Shown here piece by piece: positions 61,515 to 64,000 of a DNA stretch of 64,000 nucleotides. Each line of letters starts with the position of its first letter. Within the stretch, counting starts at the first letter, position 1. The notes beneath the pieces are model-generated. The model was not told the DNA's origin. It searched no databases and saw only the letters and a program-made list of their open reading frames with translations. Source of the stretch: Salminus brasiliensis (Eukaryota; Chordata; Actinopteri; Characiformes; Bryconidae); assembly GCF_030463535.1 (NCBI RefSeq), contig NC_132880.1, positions 40,491,842 to 40,555,841 on the forward strand, read 5' to 3'. The position numbers were made by a program, and so were the translations under genes.

Positions 61515-61680
61515 TATGTGACTTTACGTCGTCTGTGAGTGACCGAGACGATAGCTTACCGCCGCTCTCTGGAAGGACACAATCCAACCGCGTGATTGTT
61601 CACACCTGTATTCAGACAAGCCCCGCCTCCTGCTTCACGGTTGGCCAGTAGCTCGAGCTCACATTACGGTGGTTACCAAT
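61515..61680 (-). promoter_or_regulatory. possible promoter of the CART-like gene
   Basis: On the - strand upstream of the ATG lie a GC box (GAGGCGGGGCTT, near 61618-61629), CCAAT-like CTGGCCAACC just upstream of it, and CGACGTAAAGTCAC close to the start, which resembles a cAMP-response half-site. The stretch is richer in CG than its flanks. Mammalian CART has a cAMP-response element, so this is suggestive only. Confidence 0.35.
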
Positions 61681-62515
61681 CCCAGCGCTGGGGATTTTTT
61701 CAGTGACTCATCCAGCCAATCCTCACACAGAAGGGCATGGCTTGTCAGATTACGGGTGGGAAAAAAGGTGGTGAGAAAATGAGATTCCCTTAGCTGAAGC
61801 AGATCAGCGACCCTGTGCTGCCTGTGTGGTGTGTGCTGTTTATTATTATGATAACAATGACAAAGACTGTATGTGATTATCAGTATTAAACCCGAATGAC
61901 TGAATATCATATAGTCTAGACTTTGAGCAACTTGAAGTGTAGGTTAATCCTCTCTACTACAAAGCGGATTTGCTGTGTGGGCCTGTTTTGCAGGCTCCTC
62001 TGCCAGCCACCCCTGGTCAGTGTGTGTTGTTTATCTCCCAGGCGATGTAAGTCAATGGAGCATCGAGTGGTTGCTGGTATATGGATAGTTCTTTAGACGA
62101 GGGTTTTTTTTTACCATTTGAATTAAAAATTTATCAGTGATTTGGTTATTATTTATATCAAGACAAAGTTTCATCGCTGTCAGACCAAAACCTTGTATGT
62201 CAAATATAGCAACTTTACTGCAGAAGGAAAAAAAACTTAACTTGGAAGTTGGAAGTCAGTGTAAAATGATTTTATTTTGAAGTATATTTATTAATAATAT
62301 CTTCTCTTTGATACAATTACTGCCTGATTAACTTTATGTCAAAAGGTGATGCAATAGATACAAATACAAAAGTGTTAGAATACAGAAATCCAGGTCATTC
62401 CAAATGGGTTCGCCTAATTTTACTCTTTTTCTGTATTCTCTAGAGCTCTCTACTGATGACTTTTACAGCCATATTGACTAAAAAACAGTAACATAAGTAT
62501 ATATTTTCTGTTACA

Positions 62516-62567
<52 letters not shown>
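62516..62567 (+). repeat. (TC)n microsatellite
   Basis: A pure CT dinucleotide run. Confidence 0.95.
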
Positions 62568-62571
<4 letters not shown>

Positions 62572-62619
62572 ATTTATCCTAGATAAAATGGGAAGTATTT
62601 TTTGCACAAAGCATTTGCA

Positions 62620-62872
62620 CTAATAACTTTACTACCTCACTGGACTCAATATTTATTGCACACTGCATAATTTGCACACTACCCCCAATTATTTATTATT
62701 CTCTGTCTGTACTGTGTTGTGTTGTCTGTCCGCACTTGTTTGTGTTGCACTTGTGTTCTGTATGCACTGTGTCTATGTTGCACCATGGTCCTGGAGGAAC
62801 GTTGTTTCATTTTACTGTGTACTCTGTATGTAGTTGAAATGACAATAAAACCCACTTGACTTGACTTGACTA
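62620..62872 (+). repeat. retroposon 3' tail
   Basis: Short words such as TTGCACTTGTGTTCTG, GGAACGTTGTTTCATTTTAC and GAAATGACAATAAAACCCAC followed by TTGACT repeats form a familiar 3' end of a fish retroposon. Confidence 0.5.
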
Positions 62873-63974
62873 TTTTAGGAAGTTTAGTTTGCATTTGTCT
62901 TTAATTTCTAAACAGTTAATGATGGTGAAACTGAAAACCTGTCAGTACTGTCACCAGGTGTCTTTACCATCGCTACCAGTTTTGTGCTGGTAATGCTGTA
63001 ATGACCATTTTTCTATTCTGTTCAGGATAAGATATCTTAGATCAAGGGTTTCCTAACAACTTGTATAAGACACATATGAAAAGCATATAAAAAATCATCA
63101 TTTCATTATTATTATTATTATATTTGTAGTAATGGTATCTACTCCACAGTCAGGAGGAATACTTGAGTAAATTATGAACTTTTCCTGCTTCAGTCCTTGC
63201 TGACATGTGCTCCTTTGTCAACTCTGACCATTAAAAAATCCTGAAATGACAGTCGTGCAGTGATCTTAAGGATGATAATAAACTGCTTTAATGTAAATAC
63301 ATCATGTACATTCTGTGTCTTTTTAAGCTATTATAAAAAAACAAACACTGTGATTTTGTAATGATCAACATTTTATTGGAGCAGAGAAGTTTGAAAGCTT
63401 GGGCTGGGGGCAAGGCCCAAACAGCAAGATACTGATGTTTAAAATATGAAAGTAATTCTTAAAGATTTACTTACTTACTTAATAACTTACTCACTTACAT
63501 TTTGTGGTGTTTAATGCTTAAGCTTTGTACTAAAGTAGCCCATAGCTAACATGAATGTATAACCTGGGGACATGGGGGACATGGGGTTCTCCTAATTGAA
63601 GAATCCTCCATACCCACACGTGTATGGGCCTACTACGTCCGTAGCAGCCAGCCCTGCTTCCTTTCCCAGCAGCAGGGAAACAGGAGATTATGGACATAAT
63701 AGTGTTCTGACAGTCAGTTAATTTGAGGTTTTATTGAAATAAATGTCAGTGCGCTGCTGACGCGGAGCGGATGACAGGAAACCCATTGATTATGTCAGCG
63801 CAGGCTGTACGGCCATGTTATCTTTGTGATATTGCCGAAAGGTCAGAGTCAGTACTGGAGTAAGGTTTGCTGTGGTGTAGGAAAAGGGCACAGCGTCATT
63901 AATCCTCAACATGCTCTGATTTACTGCTGCATTTGTTTAGAGGAGTCTTAGACTGCTGCTACGTAAAGTTCACC

Positions 63975-64000
63975 ATGGAGCCCAGAGCCCTTGATGAGGA
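63975..64000 (+). CDS. possible first codons of a gene running off the window
   Basis: ATG at 63975 lies in a strong start context (CACCATGG) and opens MEPRALDE to the window edge. There is too little sequence to name a product, and a chance ATG cannot be excluded. Confidence 0.25.

Larger units (their letters stand above)
61681..63974. other. intergenic sequence with repeats
   Basis: This stretch contains a (TC)n run at 62516-62567, a retroposon-like tail at about 62620-62872 ending GACAATAAAACCC and TTGACTTGACTTGAC, and an ATT repeat near 63100. No exon was recognised. Confidence 0.6.

Overview
This is a stretch of animal nuclear genome, almost certainly from a teleost fish. The genes are split by GT-AG introns, and the spaces between exons are filled with Tc1/mariner DNA transposons, their short non-autonomous derivatives, fragments of fish-type retroelements and many simple repeats. 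No bacterial-style operons, CRISPR arrays, rRNA or tRNA genes were seen. The repeat families would fit an otophysan fish (characin or catfish group), but that is only an impression.

Layout. Positions 1-48192 hold most of a kcnq4 (Kv7.4) potassium-channel gene on the + strand. Exon 1 (N-terminus to early S1) lies before the window. Positions 1-22798 are the end of a very long intron 1. Exons 2-14 are at 22799-48192, join without a frame break over 1744 coding bases (580 residues and a stop), and end in a C-terminus characteristic of Kv7.4. A 3' UTR follows to about 50925. After a short spacer, a CpG-rich promoter-like block (about 51930-52262) leads into jtb (jumping translocation breakpoint protein), + strand, one non-coding and five coding exons, ending at 57477 with a long 3' UTR.

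On the - strand, at 61514-59680, three small exons that no single long reading frame reveals encode a predicted 115-residue secreted prepropeptide. Its length, exon plan, dibasic sites and cysteine spacing match the CART (cocaine- and amphetamine-regulated transcript) neuropeptide family, but it is very divergent: the last family cysteine is serine, and a new cysteine sits in exon 2. This is the most interesting item in the window. The last 2.3 kb are repeats and unassigned sequence; a well-placed ATG at 63975 may begin another gene.

Mobile elements. An apparently complete Tc1-like transposon (44777-46371) with an intact 340-residue DD34E transposase and Sleeping Beauty-style inner repeats sits antisense in kcnq4 intron 11. 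A second, broken Tc1 copy lies in jtb intron 2. About nine copies of one short inverted-repeat element, five copies of a Tc1 derivative that keeps only a transposase N-terminal remnant, and LINE- and DIRS-type fragments are spread through the introns. One short-element copy runs up to the splice acceptor of kcnq4 exon 12, and another element lies in the kcnq4 3' UTR. The genes are not an operon: kcnq4 and jtb are transcribed rightward, and the CART-like gene converges on jtb tail to tail. All calls were made by eye; exon joins rest on splice signals, reading frame and remembered family sequences.
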